In this document: positions 23,695 to 35,929 of the stretch, one piece after another | Layout of the letters: every line of letters starts with the position of its first letter | Numbering within the stretch: the stretch's first letter is position 1 | Assembly (NCBI GenBank): GCA_002104935.1 | Contig: MCGT01000050.1 | Span: 1-64,000 of the forward strand | From: Hesseltinella vesiculosa | Taxonomy: Eukaryota; Mucoromycota; Mucoromycetes; Mucorales; Cunninghamellaceae | DNA: 64,000 nucleotides | Direction of reading: 5' to 3' | Position numbers and translations under genes: made by a program | Notes under the pieces: generated by a model | What the model was told of the DNA's origin: nothing | Database searches by the model: none | What the model saw: the letters and a program-made list of their open reading frames with translations, nothing else

Positions 23695-26098
23695 ATGTCC
23701 AGACGATCTCAATTAATGCCATCCCGAACAACTGATAGCGATGCTTCCTCGGGAAGAACAAGACAAAGCAAAAAAGATGAGGTAATCATTCAATCAAAAA
23801 AAGGGGTGCCCTTGGGGGAAGAGAATCAATAAGAACCATCGCGTGGCTCACTCATGCCATGCTGTCTTCCATTGCTTGCTGTGTAGGCCATTCGCAAAAA
23901 TCTGGAACGGGAATTGTCCAAGAAACGAACCACGCCCGTACAAAGACAGCAGCAGTATCGCAAAATCGCCGGCACTGTATCCGCTCTACGACCTGCCCAA
24001 GCCTTGACCGTCAAAGAAAGCTTGCTCGTTATTGAAGCTTCTCAACTCATGGCTGCCAAACGAAGCGATTGTGTTCTCGTTGTCGATGATGATGATCATC
24101 TCAGCGGTATTTTTACTGTAAGGACAAAGATAAAAAAAAAGGGGGGAAACGGTTTATTTTTCTGATTGTTATTTTCCCTTCTAGGCCAAAGACCTTGCCT
24201 ACAGAGTGGTGGCTGATGATTTGGATGCAAGGTAACGTTATGGCAAACCATAGATGGACTATCCCTGCGTGTGCTTGTTTTTTTAAATATTTTTTTAGCT
24301 GACCCCCCTACCCTTGCTTTTTTTTTTGAATCCATGTAGATCCACTGCCGTGGCCGAGATCATGACACCCAACCCGATGTGTGTGACAGCATCCACCAGT
24401 GCACAAGACGCTTTGAATTTGATGGTGTCCCGTGGTTTCCGACATTTGGTAGGACAATGAAATGAGACGAGCAATGCGGGTGCTGACTTTTTCTTGACTT
24501 CATTTTTTTCCTAGCCTGTGTGCAATGAGGAAGGGGATATTTTTGGTCTCCTGGATATCACCAAATGCTTGTACGATGCCTTGGATAAGATGGAACGTGC
24601 CTATGGCTCGTCCCGCAAGCTGTACGATGCCCTTGAAGGCGTGGAGCGCGAATGGGCCGGCAACCCTGTGCAGCTGGTCCAATACATGGAAGTGCTACGT
24701 GAGAAAATGGCCTGCCCCGATATGACCACCGTGATGGATTACAGCCCTGTCGAAGTCAACTATAAGGCGAACGTCCGAGATATCGCCAAACAAATGAAGG
24801 AGTGCCATACCACAGCTGTCTTGGTCATGAAACGACACAACCTCACCGGTATCTTCACCACGTAAGACCCTCCCCCCCTGCCATTCCTAGCTGCTGACCT
24901 GTTTGTCATATAGCAAAGACATCGTCTTGCGTGTGATTGCTGCTGGACTGAACCCAGAAAACTGCTCCGTGGTTCGTGTGATGACACCTGATCCTGACAC
25001 TGCCGAACCAAACACCACCGTTTTGGAAGCCTTGAAACGCATGAACGGTACGGAGCAGCCACTTGCTCTTTTTCGCGTGGCTCACCCTTTTTTTTGAGGT
25101 AGATGGACACTTTTTGAATTTACCTATTTTGGAAGACACCCGCGTTGTTGGTATTGTGGATGTCCTGAAATTGACATATGCTACACTAGAACAAATGAAC
25201 AGCATCCAAGGCAGCGATGGCGAAGGTAAAGGCGAGAGGAAATCCCCAAGCTTTTTTTAATCACCCCCTTTTGATCGTCACCCTAGGTCCCATGTGGTCT
25301 CGCTTCTGGGACAGCTTTGGCAGCATGGAAAATGACTCGCACGGCTCTTCGGATCCCAACGGTCTCTTGAATCCTCGACATATCCCCGGCCATAACGAAC
25401 AGGTCTTCAGTCCCGAGCCCTCGGCATCGTTGTCGCAACTTCAAGGCTTCTCTGAAATTCACCCCAACGAATCCGCCAGCATGGTGAACCACGACGACGC
25501 AAGCAGTGTGTCGACCGCCAACCGCGGCACTAGCCATCATGGCGGCGGGGCCACCACGGGTGCCATGTCGTCCTCTAGCTCCGGTCGCTCACACAATTTC
25601 AAGTTCACCTCCGTGGGTGGCAAGACCCATCGCTTTGTGATGAAGACCTGTGCCTACGCCTTTCTCTTGGACTCTGTTCGCCAAAAAGTGCTGGCTGAGC
25701 ATGTGCAGTTTGTCAGCCAAGTCAATCACAAACCTGCTGACGACGAATGGCTTTCCATTTCCTACATGGACGACGAAAATGACCTGGTGCTTATCTCCAC
25801 CGATGCTGATGTCGAAGACGCTGTGCTCATGTCACAAAAATCTGGCCAGACTCGCGTCAAGCTCTACATCCACGACACAGCTGCTCCTTTGTCTAACACA
25901 AGCACCGCCTCTGCCCAATCACCCAGTTTGAACGACCATGCCCTCGTCAGCGAGAGCGACCCTGCCACCCGATCCACCCCACCTTCCCCCGCCCCTTCGC
26001 CCCGACAAGACCTTTTATTGCCAGCGGCCATTGCCTTTTTGGGTGTCGTCATCATCGGTGTCTTTACTGTGTCTCGTATCAGCCAAAACCAACGATAA
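23695..26098 (+). CDS. CBS- and PB1-domain membrane protein (Mug70-like)
   Basis: Eight exons: 23695-23781, 23887-24117, 24185-24231, 24340-24448, 24515-24861, 24914-25047, 25103-25225, 25287-26098; 629 aa. The first half carries four CBS repeats in two pairs (ALTVKESLLVIEASQLM, AEIMTPNPMCVTAS, TVMDYSPVEVNYKA, VRVMTPDPDTAEPN), giving adenosyl-ligand-binding folds. A Ser-rich linker follows. A PB1 domain spans about 464-550 (NFKFTSVGGKTHRF..DDENDLVLISTDADVEDAV). A single C-terminal hydrophobic segment at about 602-622 (LLLPAAIAFLGVVIIGVF) suggests a tail anchor. This domain order matches S. pombe Mug70 and many fungal orthologues; the cellular role is not established. Confidence 0.9.
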
Positions 26099-28482
26099 AA
26101 AAGAAATAGCCTAGCCGCTCCATTTTTTTTTTTTTTCGTGTTTCTGTCATGACCTTTCTCTCGTCCTTTACTGTTGATCACCTCTTTTTTATAACCCATG
26201 CTTGTTGATTTACAATAGAAAAATTGCATCTGTAAAATGGACATTGGCTTTTTGTTTGCAGAAAAAAAAAACTGCCACCTTTGGTATTTTCCAAGCGGAA
26301 GGGTCGATGGGATGGGCAGGCCAACAGGGGCTGCTGGGGCACAAAACCGGCCAGCCAGCCAAACCTATCTGAAACAGAAAACCATGGGAGCGCCTTTTCC
26401 TGGCGAATGACATGAAACAAATGAACACCTGCTGCGGCCAATCCAGCGTGATGATCGGATCTTTTTAAAAGCAAAACGGTTGCTGGTATGACCTCCAGCA
26501 GAGAAGATGAACCCCTGTGCAATATCATTTGACAGCCTTTTTTTTGGCGGTGGCGGTCACCTCTGTTTTTGGTAATTGTTTGGAGTGTGAAAAAAAAAAG
26601 GATGATGATGGATCCTTGTTTATTCAATTGCTACCAAGACCACTTGCATATGTGGCGTGACAAACAAAAAAAAAAAAAAAAAAGAGCTGGCATGACTACC
26701 AAGTCAGAAGAGAAAAGGTTAGGCGCGACAGAATCTTTTTTAATTTCTGATTGTTTCAATGGGTGTTATATTTGCATGCGTGGAATTGACAAGGCAAGCA
26801 AACAAAATCAAACCATAATGCTTAATGTTTGGCCAAGTCAACATGGTGGATTTGAAGGGTGGGTTTTCTCATCGCACTGACCACCTTTTTGTGATGAAAA
26901 CAATGGCATCCAATTGCTTATTCTGTTGTCATAAGCTTTCCTTTCAAACAGGTTCAAACCCCTCGTTTTTTTCCCCCTTCGTGTTTTGCAAAAAACCGTG
27001 GGTCTCGACAAATCCTCTGAGCCTCGGAAAGCCGCCGACAATTGGGCAAAAAAAGTGGTTGCCGAAGGCATGCCATTTTGGAAAAAAAAGAAAGACACGA
27101 TGCGTGAGACAAAGAATCTTAATTGAATTGCTCGGGATCACTCTTCCGAGCTGTCTTTTTTATATTCTTTTCTTTTATTTGAAAAGGATGCCAAACATTG
27201 AAAAGTAAACAATCGATCTCTATTGACCATGATCACGACAACAATGAGGCCCCGACCGAGGCAGAAAAAAGAAAGAAAACATGGCATTCGAAAAATGTGG
27301 TTTTTTTTTGATTTGATTTTTTTTTGTTCAGGGACCTTGCTGCCTGCCAACTCTCCCCCAATACGATCATATGACTGGGGAGGATAAGATCAACATTCAT
27401 TCCCAATGGCTGTAGCAAAAAAAACAGGTGATCTCAAAATTAGAGTTGATTCCGGGATGGTCTCCAATCTCAAAAAAAAAAAGGTTCCCTTTAGTGGCAC
27501 CAACGCAGGCTGTATCCAAATGATCATTGCTTTGGAAGTCCCCTTGTTCACCCCCAGACCTTTTTTTTTTTCTCATCATCCTGTTTTTTTTTGTCTTACA
27601 GTCGAAGCCTATTTTTGACTTGTCATGAGAAGGGGAATAGCCTCGAGAAGGATGCATTGCCAATGGTGTCACATGACGAGTTTGAAACACTTTTTTTTCC
27701 TCCAGTCAAGGATGCAACACTGTGACAATCAAGGAGCAAATGAAAAAAAGCATTTCTTAAAACAGTTGAAAACACTTCATATTGCCTTTTGGTCCAAAGG
27801 CTGTTGAGAGCTTTTTTTGAAATATTTCCTCGGCCCGGGATGGATGATTTTGGAGATCCCACTTCATGCCCTTGAGATATCATCACAAAAAAAAAAAAAG
27901 AGCATGACTTTTGTTGCTTTGCCCACCTTGGTTCACCCCCAACCTTGTCATTTCCGCCAATCATAAGCCTTGGTGCTTGTCTAGGCTTGTCATGTCACCT
28001 AAAAAAAAAACGCCCTTTTTTGCTGTTGAAACGAAAAGCCCATGAACAAGACTCAATGAATTGCCAACACAAAAATGGAATGAATTGAGATGTGACTTTT
28101 ATAACGCTTGATTGTGGTCTGTCTCACCTTGCTCGTTTTTACGAAAGTTTCAACTAAACCAAATTTGTATATAAAAAAAAGTGGCAAACGTTGAAAAAAG
28201 AACAAGCCAAGGATGGCCATTGACCCCCCCCTTTCTTTTTTTGCTATCCCCCGCTTTTTCTGTTTATAACCATTTTCCGGTGCCAACAAAAACTCTTTTC
28301 TCTTTCTCTCTCGCTTTTTTATTTTTTTTTTTTTGCTCTTCGTATTTGCGTGTGCCTTTTTTTCCCTCTCTCTCTCTCTTTTTCTCCTTTTCTTTGCTGG
28401 GACGGCTGAGCAACTTCTTGTGAGACGCCCTGTCTTTTTTTTTTTTCTTTTTATAGCTTTACTCCTAGGGTTCATTTTTTTT
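26099..28482. other. Long intergenic / forkhead gene 5' region (2.4 kb)
   Basis: No convincing ORF or spliced gene recognised on either strand. It contains A/T runs (A20 near 26665, T or A runs near 26120, 27471, 27886, 28320) and a pyrimidine-rich leader immediately before the forkhead start. It may be a long regulatory region or 5' UTR; that is inference from length only. Confidence 0.4.
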
Positions 28483-30313
28483 ATGACCGACCTGTATTCT
28501 ACTGCGCATCATCATAACGGATATCAGTCAACCGCCAGTCTCGATCGTTTCGATATGAATAATGGTTCCAACTCTACCTCTTACAATGGCCACGAAAACG
28601 ACATGGTCAATCGCATAGCCTACTATCCCAACCAACTGCCTCCCATCAATGCTCTTCCCACCACGCCTCTCACCAACATCCATCCTGCCAACACTTATCC
28701 TCCCCCGGACCCTCCCTCAACCACCAATGGCACCATACCCATGGACGAGGACCACAAGCCTCCGTCCTTGATGCCCTGGGACATGGCTTCTGCCCCAAGT
28801 GTCACTGATTCTTCCTTATCCACATCGTCTTATCCGTCTCATCCCTCCATGCTCTCACCTGCTAGTATCCCTTCCGCTCCTATCCCTTCGTCAGCCACCT
28901 CCGTCGCCAGTGACAAATCGACCAGCAGCAAAAAAAGTCGTCTCCCTAGCACCAAAGATATCCATGTTGAAAAAAACACCGAAGGAAAACCACCTTATTC
29001 CTATGCCACGCTTATCAAATATGCCATCGAAAATAGTCCTGACCGGAAACTCACTCTCAGTGAAATTTATCAATGGGTCATTGACCACTATCCATTTTAC
29101 AGCACTGCTGGCACCGGCTGGAAGGCAAGCACCCTACAAAAATTTAAACCAACCAACATTTCTTACCCGCTTTTTTCCTCTCTCTCCCTCTTCTCCATAG
29201 AATTCCATCCGCCATAATCTGTCTTTGAACAAGAACTTTGTACGCGTTCCAAGACCAATAAATGAACCTGGAAAAGGCTCCTATTGGACCGTCGATACGA
29301 GGGCCGGCGAAGCCGTCACCGACCAAGGCCGGCCCAATCGACCCAGCGGCAGCCTACGACGCAACCATCGATCTGGTAGCGACCCTGCCAACAGCCTGTT
29401 CCGAGACTGGCCCCCCAATACCTTGACGTCATCATCCTTGTCCTCTTCCTCGGCTGCCGTCTCCTCCCGCCGGTCCATGCGCGACATGCGCTCCCTGTCC
29501 ATGGACGCTGGTACCTTGTCCAAAACTTTCAGCACCCTCAACACCTCCAGCCCTCCTGGCTCACATCACTCCACTCCTCACTACTACCAGCAACAATCCT
29601 ATATCTATGGCGCCAGCAGCGCCAGTCATGTCGGCATGCACCCGTCGCCACCTCCACCCCATCCCACTGGCAATCGCCCTTTCCTAACGACTTCTCACTA
29701 CCGACCGCCTTCCATGGCCTTGGCCAACACACCTGCAGGCCCTGCCCACCCTGCTGCTGCTGCTGCTGTCGCTGCCATGAACCATACCCCTTCCTTGGTC
29801 AACAACAGTCATGTTCCCACCTCTACGCCCGCATCCACCAATGTCGCTTCCCCCCTTAATCCCGCTGGTTCCCATATGCTCGGCTCCGCCCCTTCCAACC
29901 TACGCCACAGCAGCTATATGACCTCGTATGAGATGTACCTTGGCCATGTCCAGCCCAATCCACCACCTCATCCCTCGGGCTTTGCCTACTCGCCCGCCCC
30001 TCCTACCGGCCAGTTCAAGCAAGGGTACATATATGACACCAGTAACCCCTACATGAATTACCTGGAAAAACAGCCCGTTCACACTTCCTCGGCTGACCAA
30101 GTCCTGTCTGTCACCAACAGCAACGATACCACCCCAACCACCCCCTCGTCCTCGTCGCATGCCGAAGCTGACCATCCTTCGTTTCATACGCCCCAGCCTC
30201 AATCCCGCCGCCTGTCTTCCCCCGTGTTCTACCCAGACTCGGCAACCAAACTAGAAACCATTGACAAGGAAGACATCAAGGCCCCCGGCTTCGACTGGGA
30301 CCATGTTTTATAG
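28483..30313 (+). CDS. Forkhead transcription factor with GC-AG intron in the forkhead domain
   Basis: Two exons, 28483-29124 and 29201-30313; 584 aa. The forkhead domain is at about 168-255: [40 protein letters not shown] then (after the intron) [18 protein letters not shown] and GKGSYWTVD. The intron donor is GC (AAG|GCAAGC), not GT; only this junction restores the invariant [10 protein letters not shown] block. Flanks are Ser/Pro/Thr/Ala-rich with an Ala run near 29750-29775. Related fungal regulators (Fkh1/2, Hcm1, Sep1-like) act in the cell cycle and morphogenesis; which subfamily this belongs to cannot be told here, and no FHA domain is seen. Confidence 0.92.
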
Positions 30314-30642
30314 TTATCACCCTTACTTTCTTTCTTTTTTTTTTTTTTTTTTTACCCTCCTGCTGTATGTAGCCACTTCATTTTCTTTTACCTTTCGACT
30401 GCCCGATTGCAATTATACATTTTATTTCATAACAAAAATCCCGCAAATGAATGAAAAAATCCATGTCATATTTTTACATTTTTGTTTGCATGTGTGGGGG
30501 GTCGAAGTGCGTCCATTCATTGTGATTCATCAGACTCGTGGTCAAGCCACAGTCATGGGCGTTTTAAAAAAGGAAACCCGTCTGCCCTTTTTTTTTTTTT
30601 TTTTGTTCCACTTTCAACCCTCTTTTTTTCCCCCTTTCTCAT
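30314..30642. other. Intergenic, forkhead gene / WRS1
   Basis: Two T runs (about 30337-30352 and 30587-30604) and a pyrimidine-rich leader. No gene. Confidence 0.5.
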
Positions 30643-32363
30643 ATGTCTACCGAAAAAATCACGGAAGGTGTTGCCGATTTGAAGGTCCAAGGCACCGATG
30701 CTACTGCAGGCGCTCAAAATGTGACTCCCTGGGAAGTAGAAGGTGCTGTAGTGGATGGCGTGCAACAAGCCATCGATTACAACAAGCTTATTCAACAATT
30801 TGGCACCGCACCCATTGACGAAGCCCTGTTGCAACGATTCGAAACTCTTACCGGTCGCAAGCCTCATGTCTTGTTGCGCCGTGGCACCTTTTTCTCCCAT
30901 CGGTAAGCCCTACGGATGGAAACAAAAGAAAACGATGAATTGGAGCAACACGCAAGGGGCGCCATGGATTCATCTGTATTGACCGTGCCTAACATTTATT
31001 TGACTTGCCATGGTTGTGTAGTGAATTGGGCCGTATCTTGGATCGCTATGAACAAAAGAAGCCTTTCTACCTGTATACCGGCCGTGGTCCCTCCAGTGCC
31101 TCCATGCACTTGGGCCACATGGTTCCTTTTGTGTTCTGTCAGTAAGTGGCCAACAAAAGTGGGAAACAGGATGCCCGGCTCACACAGACCCTTGCCAATA
31201 GATGGTTGCAAGATGTGTTTGATGTGCCTATTGTGATCCAGCTCACCGACGACGAGAAATTCCTGTTCAAGAACAAGCTCACTGTCGAGCAATGCCATCA
31301 ATTCGGTCGCGACAATGCCCGAGATATCATCGCCTGTGGATTCAAGCCCGAAAAGACGTTCATCTTCTCCAACTTGGACTACGTAGGGTAAACGTGAACC
31401 AGCACAATGTGATGAGCATGTCGCTCACGCCATCTTTTTCTTTTTTTTTTTTTGAAGTGGCCCTTTTTATCACAACGTCGTGCGTATTTCCAGTATGATT
31501 ACCAGCAATCAATCCAAGGCTACCTTTGGCTTCAATGACAGGTAAAGCCAAGCGACGCTTTGGAAACAGACCAACGCTGACATCCATTCCCTCTGTGTCA
31601 TGGACCTTTTAGTGACAGCATCGGTAAGCTGCATTTTGTCTCGGTGCAAGCAGCCCCTTCTTTCTCCAACTCGTTCCCTCAAATCTTTGGCGACAAGAAG
31701 GATATCCCTTGTTTGATTCCCTGTGCCATTGACCAAGACCCTTATTTCCGTTTGACTCGCGATGTCGCCAAGCGTCTGAAGTACCCCAAGCCTAGCTTGA
31801 TCCACGCCAAGTTCTTCCCTGCGCTGCAAGGCCCTCAAACCAAGATGAGTGCCTCTGTCGACACCTCTGCCATTTTCATGACCGACACCCCCAACCAAAT
31901 CAAGAACAAGGTATTGACATGCTATTGACATGGCCAACATCCTCACCTTTTTTTTCTTTGCACCAGATCAACAAATATGCCTTCTCCGGTGGCGGTGTGA
32001 CTTTGGAAGAACATCGCGCCAATGGCGGCAACCCCGATGTGGATGTGCCCTACCAGTACTTGAGCTTCTTCTTGGAAGATGATGATGAATTGGCCAGAAT
32101 CTACGAGGTAAACAGAAGCGTTTTTTTTTTTCGCGTTTTGTTTCTTTGGATGATGCGCAGTCGACACTCATTTTTATCTCTGCGACTTTTTGAAATGATA
32201 GACCTACAAGTCAGGTGAATTGTTGACGGGTGAAATCAAAAAACTCTGTATCGAGGTGTTGCAAAAGTTCGTGGCTGACTTCCAGGCTCGCCGCAGTGCT
32301 GTGACCGAAGAAACTGTCAACTTCTTCATGGATGGCAAGCGCAACATCGACCCTTCCATCTAA
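30643..32363 (+). CDS. WRS1: Tryptophanyl-tRNA synthetase, cytosolic
   Basis: Seven exons: 30643-30902, 31022-31141, 31202-31387, 31458-31541, 31613-31910, 31967-32107, 32202-32363; 416 aa. Class Ic synthetase features: a HIGH-type motif MHLGHMVPF (about residue 114), the AIDQDPYFR block, and KMSAS (about residue 293), followed by INKYAFSGG and [13 protein letters not shown]. It charges tRNA-Trp. No mitochondrial presequence is apparent, so the cytosolic form is likely. A short fourth exon (84 nt) carries [14 protein letters not shown] possible polyadenylation hexamer AATAAA is at 32398-32403. Confidence 0.95.
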
Positions 32364-32915
32364 ACCCTACACACCCTTTTTTATTATTCATTCACGAAAA
32401 TAAACATGAACATCATCTGTCCAGGAAATAAAAACCACCCATGGTGCAAAAAAGATCGTGCTATCCCTCATGTTGTGCCTTTGGAGCCGGAGGCGCTGCT
32501 CTTGGTTCTGGAACGTACGAGTCGTTTTGGCCAATAGGAAGCCAGCAAGACCATGACTGGTCCTGCAGGCTGACGGCGCTGGTTCGGCTTCACCATGAAA
32601 AAAGAGAGCAGAACAAGCGCGGAGCCTGCTTTCCTTTTTTTAATAGCCCGCCCACATGTCTGCAATGAGATCACCTCAGTCAATAGCACTACGCCTACTG
32701 CTGATCGAGGTGTAACCTGGCTTTGATGTTATGCCCTCCTTCTGGAATACGTTGAGGGCTGCTTTTTATTCTCACCTGGATTTGCGATACGATGCGCTAT
32801 GGAGAGCCTGTGCACTGGAAAACTTGGACCGCAGGCCATTTGAAGGCCCCAGCAAACAACACGCATGACAATTTAGCCAATGGGCTCGACTTTTTCAGTA
32901 ACGGTGATTTAAAAA

Positions 32916-33284
32916 ATGAATTTTCCACAGGTCGAGCCTGATTTCTTCTTTTCACCACTCTATCTTTTTCTCGCTTCTCTCAACGCCACGCCACCAAAGA
33001 GATCAGCTCAAGATTCAACCTCGATAGGTTCAAAGCGACAGCGAGAAAGCAGAGAATTATCAGCGAAACAAGTGGTTTATTGCATAACGCACAAATATCT
33101 TATTGATGACAGTGAAAGGATACTAAATGAATTCAGACTGTGGAAGCGCTCGTCTGCGAGCAATCTTTTCTGGGCCCAACAAGCTTCTTCCCTAGTGATG
33201 TGCAAAGATTTGCCAACGATTCTTTTGCTTCGTCTTTTGTTTGCTTCTTTTGGACCACCTTATCAATATTGCGAGAAACCTTGA
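32916..33284 (+). pseudogene. Truncated inverted copy of the unknown ORF
   Basis: An ATG in the left arm opens a frame that is identical for about 90 codons to the minus-strand ORF starting at 33994. After WAQQAS it crosses the arm boundary into unrelated sequence and stops at 33284. Almost certainly a by-product of the inverted duplication. Confidence 0.6.
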
Positions 33285-33295
33285 TACAGACTTCA

Positions 33296-33994
33296 TCAGA
33301 TACATTCATGTCCAAATCCAAGGACTCCCTCCGTCTTGAGGGTAGAGGACAGGCTCTCCAGGGTATCACATGTAAAGACTACAATCAAGGAATCGCTGTG
33401 CTGGTTAGGGCAGATCAGTAGGATGTGAGACAAGGCGAGGATTTCATGAAGTGTTGATTCAATTGGGAATAGTTCGGCCGTTGCCATCGCCAATGCTTTG
33501 TGCCGATGCGTTGCAAACAAGTCGACAATATTTGACCCATTTACAATCCAAGACGTAGCTGGTCTCTCATAGTCATCAACGTTGCTGGACAATAGTGCGA
33601 TCATTGGCATAGATGTAGCACTGGTTGACGCTTGGCTGCTTTCCATCGATCCTGTTTCGCTCGCCATAGAGGTTGATGCAACCGACAAAGGTGAGAAGGT
33701 GGACTCGGAAAATGACAGGCAAGAAGCTTGTTGGGCCCAGAAAAGATTGCTCGCAGACGAGCGCTTCCACAGTCTGAATTCATTTAGTATCCTTTCACTG
33801 TCATCAATAAGATATTTGTGCGTTATGCAATAAACCACTTGTTTCGCTGATAATTCTCTGCTTTCTCGCTGTCGCTTTGAACCTATCGAGGTTGAATCTT
33901 GAGCTGATCTCTTTGGTGGCGTGGCGTTGAGAGAAGCGAGAAAAAGATAGAGTGGTGAAAAGAAGAAATCAGGCTCGACCTGTGGAAAATTCAT
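33296..33994 (-). CDS. Unrecognised ORF within the inverted duplication
   Basis: An uninterrupted frame of 232 codons starts MNFPQVEPDFFF. It contains a basic stretch (KRSAQD..GSKRQRESREL), a helix-prone stretch (CITHKYLIDDSERILNEF) and a Ser/Thr-rich middle. The stop follows LGFGHECI, but a neighbouring minus frame (33369 down to 33133) carries a helical, charged sequence (VQKKQTKDEAKESLANLC), so a small intron or frame break could extend the protein. No family recognised. Its first 90 codons lie in the duplicated arm, opposite to and divergent from the CENP-O-like gene. It could be a real orphan gene or part of an unknown mobile element. Confidence 0.4.
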   Translation of the reverse strand: MNFPQVEPDFFFSPLYLFLASLNATPPKRSAQDSTSIGSKRQRESRELSAKQVVYCITHKYLIDDSERILNEFRLWKRSSASNLFWAQQASCLSFSESTFSPLSVASTSMASETGSMESSQASTSATSMPMIALLSSNVDDYERPATSWIVNGSNIVDLFATHRHKALAMATAELFPIESTLHEILALSHILLICPNQHSDSLIVVFTCDTLESLSSTLKTEGVLGFGHECI

Positions 33995-34323
33995 TTTTTA
34001 AATCACCGTTACTGAAAAAGTCGAGCCCATTGGCTAAATTGTCATGCGTGTTGTTTGCTGGGGCCTTCAAATGGCCTGCGGTCCAAGTTTTCCAGTGCAC
34101 AGGCTCTCCATAGCGCATCGTATCGCAAATCCAGGTGAGAATAAAAAGCAGCCCTCAACGTATTCCAGAAGGAGGGCATAACATCAAAGCCAGGTTACAC
34201 CTCGATCAGCAGTAGGCGTAGTGCTATTGACTGAGGTGATCTCATTGCAGACATGTGGGCGGGCTATTAAAAAAAGGAAAGCAGGCTCCGCGCTTGTTTT
34301 GTTCTTCTTTTTCAGTAATAACC

Positions 34324-35929
34324 ATGATACGAAGTAGTACCGAAGGCAGCAGCGATGACGACGCTGAAGACCACTTTCTCGATTTTCGCAATTCCAACAA
34401 CCGATTCCAGGAACGCATGATGAAGGCTCAGCGCGATGCCAATGAACACAAAGTGGAATTAGAACTCGTAATGCTCTCCTTTTCACAAAAAAAAATTAAT
34501 TATAATAACAAGGGGACACGGTGGCGTATCAATGCAAATGGCTAACGATGGACATAATCATACGCTTGCTTAGGAACGATACCATGCCCAGGAAGATCAA
34601 TTATCAGAAGAACAGTATGCTGAAATGCAGGAGAACCTGGAACAGCAGATCCTCATGTTGAACAACAGCATCAAGGAACTCAATATCGAACTGCTCCTCT
34701 GGCAAGATAAACGACAAATGGAAGCCACCCTCACTCGAATGACGCCTGAAGAACGAACTGCTGTCGTGTCCAGGGGCGAAGCCTACCACCCAGAAATGAC
34801 GACGGACGATTTGGATTCAATCTTGTAAGCTCCACTCACGTTCTTCCTCTCTCAGCTGACCAGCCAACTCATCGGCGGTGCTGTCCTTTCCTCCTTCTTG
34901 ATTAGCAATTACCTATTTGACTATGGAAAGGCAACGCTGGACCCCAATTCACCAAGCTTCAATGCGCCCAGCCTCATCCAAGAGCGGGGGGACATGCGAA
35001 ATAAAGCCAAACAACACCCGGATGTGCAACTTCAACAGCGATTTACTGGCATCGAGTTCCATACCGTAGAAAGCACTGTTGAGCAGCCTTCTATCCCCGA
35101 TGAACGGCCCATGCGGCACTGTGCTCTCAAGGGTACCTGCCACGATTATCTCTTTGACATCAAGTTTACTGTCGATGCTGACTTGAAGGTGAAGGCTCTG
35201 GACTTTGATCTAGACTATGATCTAGAATTGGATGCTCGGGCTATCCTGGCCTCGTAAGATGACAGAGGCGTTCTCTGGAATGAATGAACGGCTGCTGATC
35301 CCGCTCTTTCTTTATCTCTGGGATAGGTTACGTGACTCGAATGACTTGCTGGGCCTGTTTCGTTTACTCCGCCACTACGCCCGACTTCAAACAGACAAGG
35401 CCCAGGTGTTCAAATATCTTGAAGACTTTTACAGAGACTCGGATGTGTTTATGGATCGACCAAACCTCAATACCCTCCATTTCCAAGCGTCAAAGTAAGG
35501 AACAAGGAGCACCTGTACCAAAGCACACGTCTCACGCTGTTGCTGTGTTTGCTTGTCCTAGTGGAAACAGCCCTAAACTGGAAGTGACATGGCGCTACAA
35601 GACCAAGCTCTCAGACTCGAGCACGCCTTTGGACACAAATGTGTGTGAGCAGCTATTACCCGATATCCAGATGAAAGCGACCGACGTGGAGTGTAAGTGT
35701 TTCCTTGGGACGTATCTCATGCCGGTCTTTCGTGCTCATTTTTTTTATTTGTTTCCGCTTTGTAGTCGTGCCCCTGGAAGACTCGGAGGTCTTTGCAGAA
35801 ATACCAGACCGGTTCCAATCGCTGGCGAAGACGGAAGGCTTGCTGGTGGCTATACAAATGATGGTGCATGTCGCAGTACAATCACACAGCTCGTCAGAGC
35901 TGGAGCCGGAACAAACATCAACTCCATAG
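34324..35929 (+). CDS. CENP-O/Mal2-like kinetochore protein (tentative)
   Basis: Six exons: 34324-34467, 34574-34824, 34906-35253, 35327-35494, 35562-35692, 35766-35929; 401 aa. The N-terminus is acidic, then a coiled coil of about 60 residues (QENLEQQILMLNNSIKELN). A C-terminal mixed alpha/beta part includes DIKFTVDADLKVKALDFDLD, LEVTWRYK and FVPLEDSEVFAEIP. A coiled coil followed by this beta-rich region fits the CENP-O (Mal2/Mcm21, COMA complex) family. The match is to pattern rather than to strong signature residues, so the family call is moderate. Its whole upstream region is duplicated in inverse orientation to the left. Confidence 0.5.

Larger units (their letters stand above)
32596..34310. 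repeat. Large inverted duplication with ~590-bp arms
   Basis: The left arm (about 32596-33190) and right arm (about 33721-34310) are near-identical reverse complements around an unrelated centre of about 530 bp. Shared mirror landmarks include CGCGGAGCCTGC, GGGCGGGCTATT, CACCTCGATCAGCAG, GGAGAGCCTGTGCACTGG and GGGCCCAACAAGC. The inner breakpoints are sharp (AAGCTTCTTC in the left arm; AAGAAGCTTG in the right), each containing the same HindIII-like hexamer. The right arm ends about 14 bp before the CENP-O-like start codon, so the left arm is an inverted copy of that gene's upstream region. Confidence 0.92.

Noticed and set aside
26948..26962. GGTTCAAACCC, resembling a tRNA T-loop B box
   Set aside because: No matching T stem, anticodon arm or acceptor stem around it.
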